A DNA stretch of 64,000 nt from DATILL01 sp035476575 (GTDB lineage Bacteria; Actinomycetota; Actinomycetes; Mycobacteriales; JACQDL01), in the NCBI GenBank assembly GCA_035476575.1, contig DATILL010000123.1, forward strand, positions 1 to 64,000. Direction: 5' to 3'. The position numbers and the translations under genes were made by a program. Shown in pieces: positions 32,406-40,787 of this stretch. The notes under the pieces are model-generated. The model did not search any database, was not told the origin of the DNA, and was given only the letters and a program-made list of their open reading frames with translations. The first letter of the stretch is position 1, and each line of letters opens with the position of its first letter.

Positions 32406-32418
32406 GGAGGCCACCCTA
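32406..32418 (-). promoter_or_regulatory. Leaderless -10 element of pafA
   Basis: TAGGGT (32418-32413) is followed by 7 nt and the ATG at 32405. This supports the shorter start. Confidence 0.6.
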
Positions 32419-32466
32419 GATGCCGGCACCGACAGATGTCCGGTGCGATGTCACGGTGCCGCCCGG

Positions 32467-33297
32467 TCAGGCGAGTGGATTCGAATCCTGCTCACCGTCA
32501 GTGTCGGCCGGTTTGCCCCCGGTTGAGGTCTCTGCGGACGTCGTGTCAGCATCCTGCGCCGGGGGCGCGGCGTCTCCGGCCGGACCGGTGGCAGTGGGCG
32601 CGGTCGGGAGCAGGGCAGCCAGCGCCGCTCCGACCAGCCGCTTGAACTTGCGGCTCGGCCGGGTCCGGTCGAGCAGCGCGACCTCGAGCTGGGCCGCGGT
32701 GAGCTCGCGGGGCTTGCCGCTCTCCCCACCGACGCTGCCGAGCGCTCGCACGGCCAGCCTCAGTGCCTCGGCCAGCGGCAGGCCGGGCTGGTAGGAGCTC
32801 TCCACCCGGGTGCTGATCTGGTCCGCCTGGCCGCCCATCACGACGTAGCCAGGCTCGTCGACCACCGAGCCGTCGAAGGTGAGCCGGTAGAGCTGGTCCT
32901 CCTCGGCGGACACCCCCACCTCGGCCACGCACAGCTCCACCTCGAACGGCTTCTGCTGCTCGGTGAAGATCGAGTTGAGGGTCTGCGCGTAGGCGTTCGC
33001 CAGCACCCGCCCGGTGACGTCCCGCCGGTCGTAGGAGTATCCGCGCAGGTCGGCCAGCCGGACGCCGGCCACCCGCAGGCTCTCGTACTCGCTGTACCGG
33101 CCGACCGCAGCGAAGCCGATCCGATCGTAGATCTCACCGACCTTGTGCAGCGACTTCGACGGGTTCTCCGCGACGAACACCACGCCATCGACGTAGGTCA
33201 GCACAACCACCCCGCGACCGCGGGCAATGCCCTTTCGCGCGTACTCCGAGCGGTCGCGCATGATCTGCTCGGCCGAGGCGTAGAACGGCATCGTCAT
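32467..33297 (-). CDS. prcA: Proteasome alpha subunit
   Basis: A 276-residue alpha subunit of the 20S core. The gate region and H0 helix are at the N-terminus (MPFYASAEQIMRDRSEYARKG). The core motifs are VVFVAENPSKSLHKVGEIYD, YSYDRRDVTGRVLANAYAQ and FEVELCVAEVG. The C-terminal 50 residues are a Pro/Ala/Thr-rich acidic tail, about 25 residues longer than in M. tuberculosis. It lies 63 bp downstream of prcB and is co-transcribed with it. Confidence 0.96.
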   Translation of the reverse strand: MTMPFYASAEQIMRDRSEYARKGIARGRGVVVLTYVDGVVFVAENPSKSLHKVGEIYDRIGFAAVGRYSEYESLRVAGVRLADLRGYSYDRRDVTGRVLANAYAQTLNSIFTEQQKPFEVELCVAEVGVSAEEDQLYRLTFDGSVVDEPGYVVMGGQADQISTRVESSYQPGLPLAEALRLAVRALGSVGGESGKPRELTAAQLEVALLDRTRPSRKFKRLVGAALAALLPTAPTATGPAGDAAPPAQDADTTSAETSTGGKPADTDGEQDSNPLA

Positions 33298-33360
33298 TCG
33301 GGCTCAGGCTCCTCCAGCACGGTGGGACGAGGGTCAGGCGGGTGGGCTCAGCAGGGCCGG

Positions 33361-34215
33361 TCAGCCCCCGGAGCTCTCCATCCGAAGGGCCAGCAGGGAC
33401 TCGACGACCTGGCTGACCTCGGCCTCGGGCACGGTCTGGACGCCGTCGGCGGTCGCCAGCATAACGATGGGGTAGACGCGGCGGACCAGGTCCGGTCCTC
33501 CTGTGGCTGAGTCGTCGTCGGCCGCGTCGTACAGCGAGTCGACCGCAACCCGGACCACATCATCCCGGTTCATGGCTGGCTTCCAGCGCTTCTTCAGTGC
33601 GCTCTTGGCGAACAGCGAGCCGGAGCCGACGCCGTGGTAGCCGCGCTCCTCGTGCCGGCCGCCGGTGACGTCGTAGCTGTAGATCCGGCCGGCGCTGGCG
33701 GGGTCGTCGGCGTCGAGGTCGAAGCCGACGAAGATGGGCACCACGGCCAGCCCCTGCATCGCGGCCGGCAGGTTGCCACGAACCATGGTGGACAGCCGGT
33801 TGGCCTTGCCCTCCAAGGTGAGCGTGGTGCCCTCGATCTTCTCGTAGTGCTCCAGCTCCAGCTGGAAGAGCCGGACCATCTCGATCGCCATGCCCATCGT
33901 GCCGGCGATGCCGATGATGCTGTACTCGTCAGCCCGGAAGACCTTCTGCACATCCCGCTCGGCGATCAGGTTGCCCATCGTGGCGCGCCGGTCGCCCGCC
34001 ATCAGCACCCCGCCGTCGAACGTGGCGGCGACCACCGTGGTGCCGTGCGGGGCGATGGTGAGGGGCGGGCCGGGCGGCAGCGGCCGGTTGCCCGGCACCA
34101 GCTCCGGCGCGGCGGCGTTCAGAAACTCCGCGAACGACGAGGTGCCCAACGCCATGAACGCGCTCGACAACCCGCTCAGTGCTGGCCGATCAGCCACCTC
34201 ATACCCCTCATTCAC
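33361..34215 (-). CDS. prcB: Proteasome beta subunit
   Basis: A 284-residue precursor of the catalytic subunit. A 58-residue propeptide ends in APHG, and autocatalytic cleavage would expose Thr59 (TTVVAATFDGG) as the nucleophile. Further motifs are VLMAGDRRATMGN with the conserved Asp/Arg, SIIGIAGTMGMAIEMV and YHGVGSGSLFAKSALKK. It follows pup by 109 bp and precedes prcA, the standard pup-prcB-prcA order. Confidence 0.97.
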   Translation of the reverse strand: MNEGYEVADRPALSGLSSAFMALGTSSFAEFLNAAAPELVPGNRPLPPGPPLTIAPHGTTVVAATFDGGVLMAGDRRATMGNLIAERDVQKVFRADEYSIIGIAGTMGMAIEMVRLFQLELEHYEKIEGTTLTLEGKANRLSTMVRGNLPAAMQGLAVVPIFVGFDLDADDPASAGRIYSYDVTGGRHEERGYHGVGSGSLFAKSALKKRWKPAMNRDDVVRVAVDSLYDAADDDSATGGPDLVRRVYPIVMLATADGVQTVPEAEVSQVVESLLALRMESSGG

Positions 34216-34324
34216 GGTCGTGGAAGGCCAGGCATCGGGGTGCCCCGACTGCCTGATGCAGGGATGCGCGAACCTTACCGGCGGACCAACGAGATCGATA
34301 ATGACCCATTATGACCGGATCACG

Positions 34325-34537
34325 TTATTGGCCGCCCTTCTGCACATACCCCCTTACGAACTCCTCGGCGTTCTCCTCGAGGACGTCGTCGATCTCGTCC
34401 AGCATCGCGTCGACATCCTCGGTCAGCTTCTCGTGCCGCTCCTGGACATCGGCCGTGCTGTCGGCCGACGCCTCGGCCTCGTCGTCATGCTTCCGGCTGG
34501 CCCGGGACTGGCCGCCACCGGATTCCCGTGTCGCCAT
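34325..34537 (-). CDS. pup: Prokaryotic ubiquitin-like protein Pup
   Basis: A 70-residue, highly charged and largely disordered modifier. The C-terminus is GYVQKGGQ, so Dop must deamidate the final Gln to Glu before PafA can conjugate it. The central helix DVDAMLDEIDDVLEENAEEF is the ARC/Mpa-binding region. A strong AAAGGAGG ribosome site lies 8 nt before the ATG. It is the first gene of the pup-prcB-prcA transcript. Confidence 0.98.
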   Translation of the reverse strand: MATRESGGGQSRASRKHDDEAEASADSTADVQERHEKLTEDVDAMLDEIDDVLEENAEEFVRGYVQKGGQ

Positions 34538-34659
34538 GAAGTGCCTCCTTTGGCTGCTGGGACCAACCTACCGCGCAGTGCCGGCGAGTTTGGGCTTCGT
34601 CACTGTGCGTCGACTCGCTAGAGTTCCTCCTGGCCCCTGAACATTTCCCGTGGAGAGCA
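34538..34659. promoter_or_regulatory. Divergent pup / membrane-protein promoter region
   Basis: This 122-bp region separates pup (minus) from a plus-strand gene. Candidate -10 boxes are TAGGTT (34570-34565, minus strand, for pup) and TAGAGT (34619-34624, plus strand). Neither has a convincing -35. Confidence 0.4.
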
Positions 34660-35358
34660 GTGGATCCCCGCCGACCGACGCAGCGCCCCCCCTCGGACGA
34701 GGCGCGGTGGCCGCAGCCGGATACATCCGGCTGGGCAGGCCTGCCGCGACCGTCGCCGTCGCCCGAGCAGGGGGTCTACCCGCCGGCCCTCCGACCGGCC
34801 GGGCACCGCCACGCCGTGCCGGACAGCCGGCACGGCGTGGCCTCGCTGCTTGCGGTCAGCGGCCTGTGTGTCCTGGTGCTGCTCGCCTTCGTGCTGGTCC
34901 GGATCAAGCGCGAGCAGCAGGTGGCGGTCAGTGCTCCACATGCCGCCATCGGGGCCGGGCCGGGCGGCCCCGTGCGGGTCGGCGACTGCGTGACCAACCC
35001 CGGCACCGGCAAGGCCAACCTGCGCAACTGCGCCGACGGTGAGTACTACGGCCGGGTGCTGGCCCGGGTCAACGCCGCCCGCCAGTGCGGCCCGCCCGCC
35101 GCTGAGGCGATCAGCCTGCGCGACGCGGCCCAGCCGGTCCTCTGCCTACAGCCGAAAGCCCAGGTTGGCGGCTGCCTGGCCACCGCGCTGACCGGGCCGC
35201 CGGACCCGGTGCCGTGCGGTGACCCGCGCGCCGTCGGCAAGGTCATCGCCCGGGCCGCGGCCGCCAGGTACTGCCCGGCCGGCACCGTGCGGTCCCAGCC
35301 CGCGCCCTTCGGGCTGGCTGGCCAGCGGGTGATCTGCCTGGCCCGGCCCCACCCCTGA
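34660..35358 (+). CDS. Membrane-anchored Cys-rich exported protein of unknown function
   Basis: A 232-residue protein with a Pro-rich cytoplasmic N-terminus, one transmembrane helix (GVASLLAVSGLCVLVLLAFVLV) and an extracellular part. The extracellular part has spaced Cys residues (VGDCV, LRNCADG, RQCGPP, VLCLQP, GGCLATA, VPCGDP, RYCPAG, VICLAR) that could form four disulfides in two similar halves. I do not recognise a named family, though the pattern resembles actinobacterial LppU-like exported proteins. It is divergent from pup and convergent with dop. The GTG start has a GGAGAGCA ribosome site. Confidence 0.7.
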   Translation: MDPRRPTQRPPSDEARWPQPDTSGWAGLPRPSPSPEQGVYPPALRPAGHRHAVPDSRHGVASLLAVSGLCVLVLLAFVLVRIKREQQVAVSAPHAAIGAGPGGPVRVGDCVTNPGTGKANLRNCADGEYYGRVLARVNAARQCGPPAAEAISLRDAAQPVLCLQPKAQVGGCLATALTGPPDPVPCGDPRAVGKVIARAAAARYCPAGTVRSQPAPFGLAGQRVICLARPHP

Positions 35359-35376
35359 CCGCCTTAGGACCTGCCC

Positions 35377-36888
35377 CTAGCCCCGGGTGAGCTGGTCCAC
35401 CAGGTCGCTCGCGGTCGGGCAGCGGTCCAGCAGCGCGCCCACATGCCGCTGGGTGCCGCGCAGCGGCTCCAGGGTGGGCACCCGGATCAGTGACTCGCGG
35501 CCGAGGTCGAAGATCACCGAGTCCCACGAGGCGGCCGCCACCTGGTCCGGGTACCGCCGCAGGCACTCACCGCGGAAGTACGCCCGGGTGTCGGTCGGGG
35601 GCCGCTCCATTGCCCCGGTGATCTCGTCATAGCCCACCAGGGTCTCCATCGCGCCGCGCGCCACCAGCCGGTGGTAGAGCCCCTTCTCCGGCCGGACGTC
35701 GGAGTACTGCAGGTCGATGAGCTGCAGTCGCGACGCACCCCAGGCCAGGCTGTCGCGCTCCCGGAAGCCGTCGAGCAGCCGCAGCTTGGCGACCCAGTCC
35801 AGCTCCCGGGCACACAGCATCGGGTCCTGCTCCAGCCGGGTCAGCACCGACTCCCAGCGGACCAGGACGTCCGCGGTGTCGGTGTCGACGTCCGAGCCCA
35901 GCCGGTCCTCGACGTACTTCTTGGCCTGCTCCAGGTACTCCATCTGAAGCTGGACGGCGGTCAGCTTGCGGCCCGACCGCAGCGTCAGCAGGTGCCTCAG
36001 GCTGGGGTCGTGGGAGACCGCGCGCAGCCCGGCCACCGGCTCCTCGACCGAGAAGTCAACCGAGATGAACTTGTCCTCGATCATCGCCAGCACCAGGGAG
36101 GTGGTGCCGACCTTGAGGTAGGTGGAGATCTCCGACAGGTTCGCGTCGCCGATGATCACGTGCAGCCGCCGGTACTTCTCCGCGTCAGCGTGCGGCTCGT
36201 CCCGGGTGTTGATGATCGGCCGCTTGAGGGTGGTCTCCAGGCCCACCTCGACCTCGAAGAAGTCTGCCCGTTGGGTGAGCTGGAAGCCGTCGTCGCGACC
36301 GTCCTGGCCGATCCCGACCCGACCCTGGCCGCACATCACCTGCCGGGTCACGAAGAACGGCGTCAGGTGCTTGACGATGTCGGCGAACGGCGTCGCCCGG
36401 CTCATCAGGTAGTTCTCGTGGGCGCCGTAGCTGGCGCCCTTGTTGTCGGTGTTGTTCTTGTAGAGCTGGATCCGGGGCTGCCCCGGCACGGTGGCCGCGC
36501 GGCGGGCGGCCTCGTCCATCACCCGCTCCCCCGCCTTGTCCCAGAGCACCACGTCGCGCGGCCGGGTCACCTCCGGCGTGGAGTACTCCGGGTGGGCATG
36601 GTCGACGTACAGCCGGGCGCCATTGGTCAGTATCACGTTGGCCAGGCCGGTGTCGTCCTCGGCGTCGAGGTACTCCGGGCCGAGCGCGGAGCCCAGGTCG
36701 AAGCCTCGGGCGTCGCGCAGCGGTGACTCCTCCTCGAAGTCCCACCGGGCGCGCCGGGCCCGCGCGTCGGCCTTCCCGCCGTAGGCGTTCACGATCTGCG
36801 ACGAGAGCAGCATCGCGTTCGCACCCGGCTGGCCGGGCACCGCGATGCCGTACTCGACCTCGGTCCCCATTACCCGCCGTACCGTCAT
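35377..36888 (-). CDS. dop: Deamidase/depupylase of Pup (Dop)
   Basis: A 503-residue paralogue of PafA that deamidates the C-terminal Gln of Pup and removes Pup from substrates. It shows the N-terminal RRVMGTEVEYGIAVPGQPGAN and, right after it, the Dop-specific loop absent from PafA. The metal/nucleotide loop is DHAHPEYSTPEVTRPRD, followed by YKNNTDNKGASYGAHENYL and KRPIINTRDEPHADAEKY. TAAGCT ends 6 nt before the ATG, consistent with a leaderless mRNA. It is a separate unit from pup-prcBA. Confidence 0.96.
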   Translation of the reverse strand: MTVRRVMGTEVEYGIAVPGQPGANAMLLSSQIVNAYGGKADARARRARWDFEEESPLRDARGFDLGSALGPEYLDAEDDTGLANVILTNGARLYVDHAHPEYSTPEVTRPRDVVLWDKAGERVMDEAARRAATVPGQPRIQLYKNNTDNKGASYGAHENYLMSRATPFADIVKHLTPFFVTRQVMCGQGRVGIGQDGRDDGFQLTQRADFFEVEVGLETTLKRPIINTRDEPHADAEKYRRLHVIIGDANLSEISTYLKVGTTSLVLAMIEDKFISVDFSVEEPVAGLRAVSHDPSLRHLLTLRSGRKLTAVQLQMEYLEQAKKYVEDRLGSDVDTDTADVLVRWESVLTRLEQDPMLCARELDWVAKLRLLDGFRERDSLAWGASRLQLIDLQYSDVRPEKGLYHRLVARGAMETLVGYDEITGAMERPPTDTRAYFRGECLRRYPDQVAAASWDSVIFDLGRESLIRVPTLEPLRGTQRHVGALLDRCPTASDLVDQLTRG

Positions 36889-36900
36889 TGGTTCAGCTTA
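36889..36900 (-). promoter_or_regulatory. Leaderless -10 element of dop
   Basis: TAAGCT (36900-36895) ends 6 nt before the ATG at 36888. Confidence 0.5.
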
Positions 36901-36933
36901 CGGGTCGGTGGCGACAGAAGGCCTGCCAGCGCG

Positions 36934-38409
36934 TCAGCTCACCCCGAGCAAGCTCTTGAGCGGTTCGATCGCGAAGTAGGCGACGAACGCCGCCGTGACC
37001 ACCCAGAGCACCGGGTGGATCTCCCGCGCCCGGCCGGTGACCGCCCGCAGCACGACGTAGCTGACCACGCCGACGCCGACCCCGTCGGTGATCGAGTACG
37101 TGAACGGCATCACTACGATGGTGAGGAACGCCGGGATGGCCAGCGAGAAGTCGTCCAGGTCGAGCTTCTTCACCTGGGCGAACAGCAGGCAGCCGACCAC
37201 CACCAAGGCCGGCGCCGCGGCCTCGGAGGGCACCACCGCGACCAGCGGGGTGAGGAACATCGCCACGACGAACAGCAGCCCGGTGACCACGCTGGCCAGC
37301 CCGGTGCGGGCGCCGTCGCCGACCCCGGCGGCGGACTCGACGTACGTCGTGTTGGACGACGTGCTGGCCACGCCGCCGGCCGCTGCGGCGACCGAGTCGA
37401 CCAGCAGCACCTGCCGCATGCCGGGCAGCTCGCCCCGCTCGTCCAGCAGGTTGCCTTCGGCCGCCACCGCGACGACGGTGCCCATGGTGTCGAAGAAGTC
37501 CGACAGCATGATGGTGAAGACGATCAGGGCGGCGGCCAGCACACCGATCCGGGCGAAGCCGCCGAACAGCGAGAGGTGCCCGAGCAGGGACAGGTCCGGT
37601 GTGCCGGTCAGGCTGTCCGGCAGCCGCGGCACGTTGAGCTGCCAGCCGGTCGGGTTCACCCTGCCGGTGGGGTCGACGGCTGGGCCGGCGTGCACGACCG
37701 CCTCGACGATCACGGCCAGCACCGCGTTGACCACGATGCCGATCAGGATCGCGCCCTTGACCCGCAGCGCCATCAGCGCTGCCATGACCAGCAGGCCGAC
37801 GACGAACACCGTCACCGGCCAGCCGCGCAGCGTGCCGGTGCCGAGCTGGACCGGCACCACAGTGCCGGCCGCGTCCGGGACGCGCCGCACGATCCCCGCG
37901 TCCACCAGGCCGATCAGCGCGATGAACAGGCCGATGCCGACGCCGATCGAGGTCTTGAGCTGCGCCGGGATCGCCGCGACCACAGCGTTGCGGAACCCGG
38001 TCAGCACCAGCAGCGTGATGATCATGCCCTCGCAGGCCACCAGTCCCATCGCGTCCGGCCAGGACATCTGGCTGGCCACGCCTACGGCGAGGAACGCGTT
38101 CAGCCCGAGGCCGGTGGCGATGGCGAACGGGTACCGCCCGGCCACGCCCATCAGCACGGTCATCACCGCCGCGACCAAGGCGGTCACCGCGGCCACCTGA
38201 GGGATGCCGAGGACATGCCCGTCGGCGTCCGTCGCGGTGCCGATGATCAGCGGGTTGAGCACCACGATGTAGGCCATCGCGAAGAACGTGACGACGCCGC
38301 CGCGGATCTCCCGCCGGATGGTCGAGGACCGCTCGCTGATCGCGAAGTAGCGGTCCAGCCCCGAGCTGGTGATGGGCGTGTCGCTGGTTGGTCCGGCGGT
38401 CGTCGTCAT
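36934..38409 (-). CDS. NCS2-family purine permease (AzgA/PbuG-like)
   Basis: A 491-residue, 13-14-helix transporter of the nucleobase:cation symporter-2 family, AzgA/hypoxanthine-guanine branch. It has the IRREIRGGVVTFFAMAYIVVLNP opening of AzgA-like permeases, the ATGLGLNAFLAVG helix and the substrate-region DFFDTMGTVVAVAAEGNL and SSNTTYVESAAGVGDGARTG. ATG 38409 is chosen because GGAGG lies 8 nt upstream; an upstream start would add 16 poorly conserved residues. It probably imports guanine or hypoxanthine. Its place between dop and arc seems unrelated to the proteasome. Confidence 0.9.
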   Translation of the reverse strand: MTTTAGPTSDTPITSSGLDRYFAISERSSTIRREIRGGVVTFFAMAYIVVLNPLIIGTATDADGHVLGIPQVAAVTALVAAVMTVLMGVAGRYPFAIATGLGLNAFLAVGVASQMSWPDAMGLVACEGMIITLLVLTGFRNAVVAAIPAQLKTSIGVGIGLFIALIGLVDAGIVRRVPDAAGTVVPVQLGTGTLRGWPVTVFVVGLLVMAALMALRVKGAILIGIVVNAVLAVIVEAVVHAGPAVDPTGRVNPTGWQLNVPRLPDSLTGTPDLSLLGHLSLFGGFARIGVLAAALIVFTIMLSDFFDTMGTVVAVAAEGNLLDERGELPGMRQVLLVDSVAAAAGGVASTSSNTTYVESAAGVGDGARTGLASVVTGLLFVVAMFLTPLVAVVPSEAAAPALVVVGCLLFAQVKKLDLDDFSLAIPAFLTIVVMPFTYSITDGVGVGVVSYVVLRAVTGRAREIHPVLWVVTAAFVAYFAIEPLKSLLGVS

Positions 38410-38443
38410 ACGTGGGCCTCCGGCACGGTCCGGTCCGAACGAT

Positions 38444-38485
38444 GCCGCGGCTCGCACCGATGACGACAGCGGTGCGAGCCGCGGC
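38444..38485 (-). terminator. Long hairpin terminator after arc/mpa
   Basis: A perfect 15-bp stem (GCCGCGGCTCGCACC at 38444-38458 pairing with 38471-38485) with a 12-nt loop lies 21 bp after the proteasomal ATPase stop on the minus strand. There is no T-run. Confidence 0.75.
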
Positions 38486-38506
38486 AGCTTACGCCTGGCT
38501 AGAGGT

Positions 38507-40273
38507 CTAGAGGTACTGGCCGGTGTTGGAGAGGGTGTCGATCGCCCGGCCGGTCTCCGAGCCCTTGCCGGAGACCAGGGTCCGGATGTAGACGATGCGC
38601 TCGCCCTTCTTGCCAGAGATGCGTGCCCAGTCGTCCGGGTTGGTGGTGTTGGGCAGGTCCTCGTTCTCGGTGAACTCGTCCACGCAGGCGGCCAGCAGGT
38701 GTTGCACGCGCAGGCCGTGCACGCTGGTCTGGAGGTAGTCCTTGATCGCCATCTTCTTCGCCCGGTCCACGATGTTCTGGATCATGGCGCCGGAGTTGAA
38801 GTCGCGGAAGTAGAGGACCTCCTTGTCACCGTTGGCGTAGGTCACCTCCAGGAAGCGGTTCTCCTCCGACTCGGTGTACATCCGCTCGACCACGCGCTGG
38901 ATCAGGCCCTGCACGGTGGAGGTGGCGTCGCCGCTGTGCTCGGCCAGGTCGTCGCTGTGGATCGGCAGGTCGGTGGTGATGTACTTGGAGAAGATGTCCT
39001 TGGCCGCCTCGGCGTCCGGCCGCTCGATCTTGATCTTCACGTCCAGCCGGCCTGGGCGCAGGATGGCCGGGTCGATCATGTCCTCACGGTTGGACGCGCC
39101 GATCACGATGACGTTCTCCAGGCCCTCCACGCCGTCGATCTCCGACAGGAGCTGCGGAACGATGGTGTTCTCCACGTCCGAGGAGACACCGGAACCGCGG
39201 GTGCGGAAGACCGAGTCCATCTCGTCGAAGAACACGATGACCGGCGTGCCCTCGGAGGCCTTCTCCCGGGCCCGCTGGAAGACCAGCCGGATGTGCCGCT
39301 CGGTCTCGCCGACGTACTTGTTGAGCAGCTCCGGACCCTTGATGTTCAGGAAGTACGACCGGCCCTGGCCCTGGCCGGCGACCTTGGCGACCTGCTTGGC
39401 CAGGGAGTTCGCGACTGCCTTGGCGATCAGTGTCTTGCCGCAGCCGGGCGGGCCGTAGAGCAGCACGCCCTTGGGCGGGCGGAGCTTGTACTGCCGGAAC
39501 AGGTCAGCGTGCAGGAAGGGCAGCTCCACCGCGTCCCGGATCTGCTCGATCTGTCGGGTGAGGCCGCCGATGTCGGAGTAGTCGATGTCCGGCACCTCTT
39601 CGAGGACCAGCTCCTCGACCTCGCTCTTCGGGATCCGCTCGTAGACGTAGCCGGACCGGGTCTCCAGCAGCAGCGAGTCGCCCACCCGCAGCGGCTGGTC
39701 GACCAGCGAGTCGGCGAGGTAGACGATCCGCTCCTCGTCGCTGCGGCCGATGACCAGCGCTCGGTCGCCGCCCTCGAGGATCTCCTTGAGCATCACGACC
39801 TCGCCGGCCCGCTCGAACTCGCGCGCCTCGATGACGTTCAGCGCCTCGTTGAGCATGACCTCCTGGCCACGCAGCAGCTCGTCGAGCTCGACGTTCGGGG
39901 AGACGGCGACCCGCAGCTTGCGCCCGCCGGTGAACACATCCGCCGTGCCGTCGTCGTAGCGGCTGAGGAACACGCCGTACCCGCTGGGCGGCTGGGCCAG
40001 CCGGTCGACCTCCTCCTTCAGCGTGACGACCTGGTCACGTGCCTCCCGTAGGGTGCTGGCCAGCTTCTCGTTGCGCTCGGAGAGCGCCGAGATCTTGGCC
40101 TGGGACTCCGCGAGCCGCTCCTCGAGGACCCGCAGGTGACGCGGAGACTCGGTAAGCTTGCGGCGCAGCATCGCAACCTCCTCCTCCAGGAAGGAGTTGC
40201 GCGCCGCGATCTCGTGGTCTGCCATCCGGTACCTCTCGACGCGGCCGTCCGCGTCATCCCTGTCGCTCGCCAC
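38507..40273 (-). CDS. arc: Proteasome-associated AAA ATPase (ARC/Mpa)
   Basis: A 588-residue hexameric unfoldase that captures pupylated proteins. An N-terminal coiled coil (about residues 20-95, which binds Pup) is followed by two OB domains and an AAA module. Walker A is YGPPGCGKTLIAKAV and Walker B is VIVFFDEMDSVF; the arginine-finger region is LRPGRLDVKI. The C-terminus ends in GQYL, the motif that opens the 20S gate. GTG 40273 is preferred because GGAGG lies 9 nt upstream; GTG 40279 is too close to it. Confidence 0.96.
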   Translation of the reverse strand: MASDRDDADGRVERYRMADHEIAARNSFLEEEVAMLRRKLTESPRHLRVLEERLAESQAKISALSERNEKLASTLREARDQVVTLKEEVDRLAQPPSGYGVFLSRYDDGTADVFTGGRKLRVAVSPNVELDELLRGQEVMLNEALNVIEAREFERAGEVVMLKEILEGGDRALVIGRSDEERIVYLADSLVDQPLRVGDSLLLETRSGYVYERIPKSEVEELVLEEVPDIDYSDIGGLTRQIEQIRDAVELPFLHADLFRQYKLRPPKGVLLYGPPGCGKTLIAKAVANSLAKQVAKVAGQGQGRSYFLNIKGPELLNKYVGETERHIRLVFQRAREKASEGTPVIVFFDEMDSVFRTRGSGVSSDVENTIVPQLLSEIDGVEGLENVIVIGASNREDMIDPAILRPGRLDVKIKIERPDAEAAKDIFSKYITTDLPIHSDDLAEHSGDATSTVQGLIQRVVERMYTESEENRFLEVTYANGDKEVLYFRDFNSGAMIQNIVDRAKKMAIKDYLQTSVHGLRVQHLLAACVDEFTENEDLPNTTNPDDWARISGKKGERIVYIRTLVSGKGSETGRAIDTLSNTGQYL

Positions 40274-40484
40274 GATCACCCACCTCCAGCGGGTTTCCTG
40301 CGGTCAACCCAACCCTACACAGCACTACCCCACATAAACCCACCTGTCGAACGGTATCTACCGGGTGACGTACTGCGAAGCCTGTCATACCCACTTCTAG
40401 CCTGGGACCGTGTCGAGACCGAACGGCATGTCCGGTTTTTACTATATGTTACACGGGTGTATCACGATGTATCGAGGAGGCGAC
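40274..40484. promoter_or_regulatory. Divergent arc / ferredoxin intergenic region
   Basis: This 211-bp region is unusually AT-rich at its right end. TATGTT (40445-40450) is a possible -10 for the ferredoxin gene. It overlaps an imperfect dyad, GTTACAC-GG-GTGTATCAC (40448-40465), that could be an operator. On the minus strand a TAGGGT hexamer near 40310 may serve arc. Confidence 0.4.
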
Positions 40485-40781
40485 GTGGCCGGAAGCGAGC
40501 CGTTGCGGGTCTGGGTGGACCAGGATCTCTGCACGGGAGACGGCCTGTGCGTGCAGTATGCACCCGATGTGTTCGAGTTCGACATCGACGGGCTGGCGTA
40601 TGTCAAGGCCGGTGACGGTGAGCTGCTCACCACCGCCGGCACCCGCACCGACGTACCGGCGCACCTGCGGCTGGACGTGATCGACGCGGCCCGGGAGTGC
40701 CCGGGCGAGTGCATCCACGTCGAACGCCGGGACGATGGGGCCGAGGTTGCGGGCCCGAACGCCAGCCCCGCCGCCCCGTGA
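40485..40781 (+). CDS. Small ferredoxin
   Basis: A 98-residue acidic ferredoxin. Cysteines occur in a C-x5-C-type first group (DLCTGDGLCVQYAPDVFEFD) and a CPGEC group (ARECPGECIHVE). This is close to the P450-type [3Fe-4S]/[4Fe-4S] single-cluster ferredoxins of actinomycetes. The GTG at 40485 has GAGGAGG 4 nt upstream. It could deliver electrons to P450s such as the two at 16-18 kb, but it neighbours arc and trmI. Its partner is unknown. Confidence 0.85.
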   Translation: MAGSEPLRVWVDQDLCTGDGLCVQYAPDVFEFDIDGLAYVKAGDGELLTTAGTRTDVPAHLRLDVIDAARECPGECIHVERRDDGAEVAGPNASPAAP

Positions 40782-40787
40782 CGGCGG

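Noticed and set aside
32470..32490. tRNA T-arm-like GGATTCGAATCC
   Set aside because: It lies in the prcA C-terminal coding region, and no acceptor, D- or anticodon stem can be built around it.
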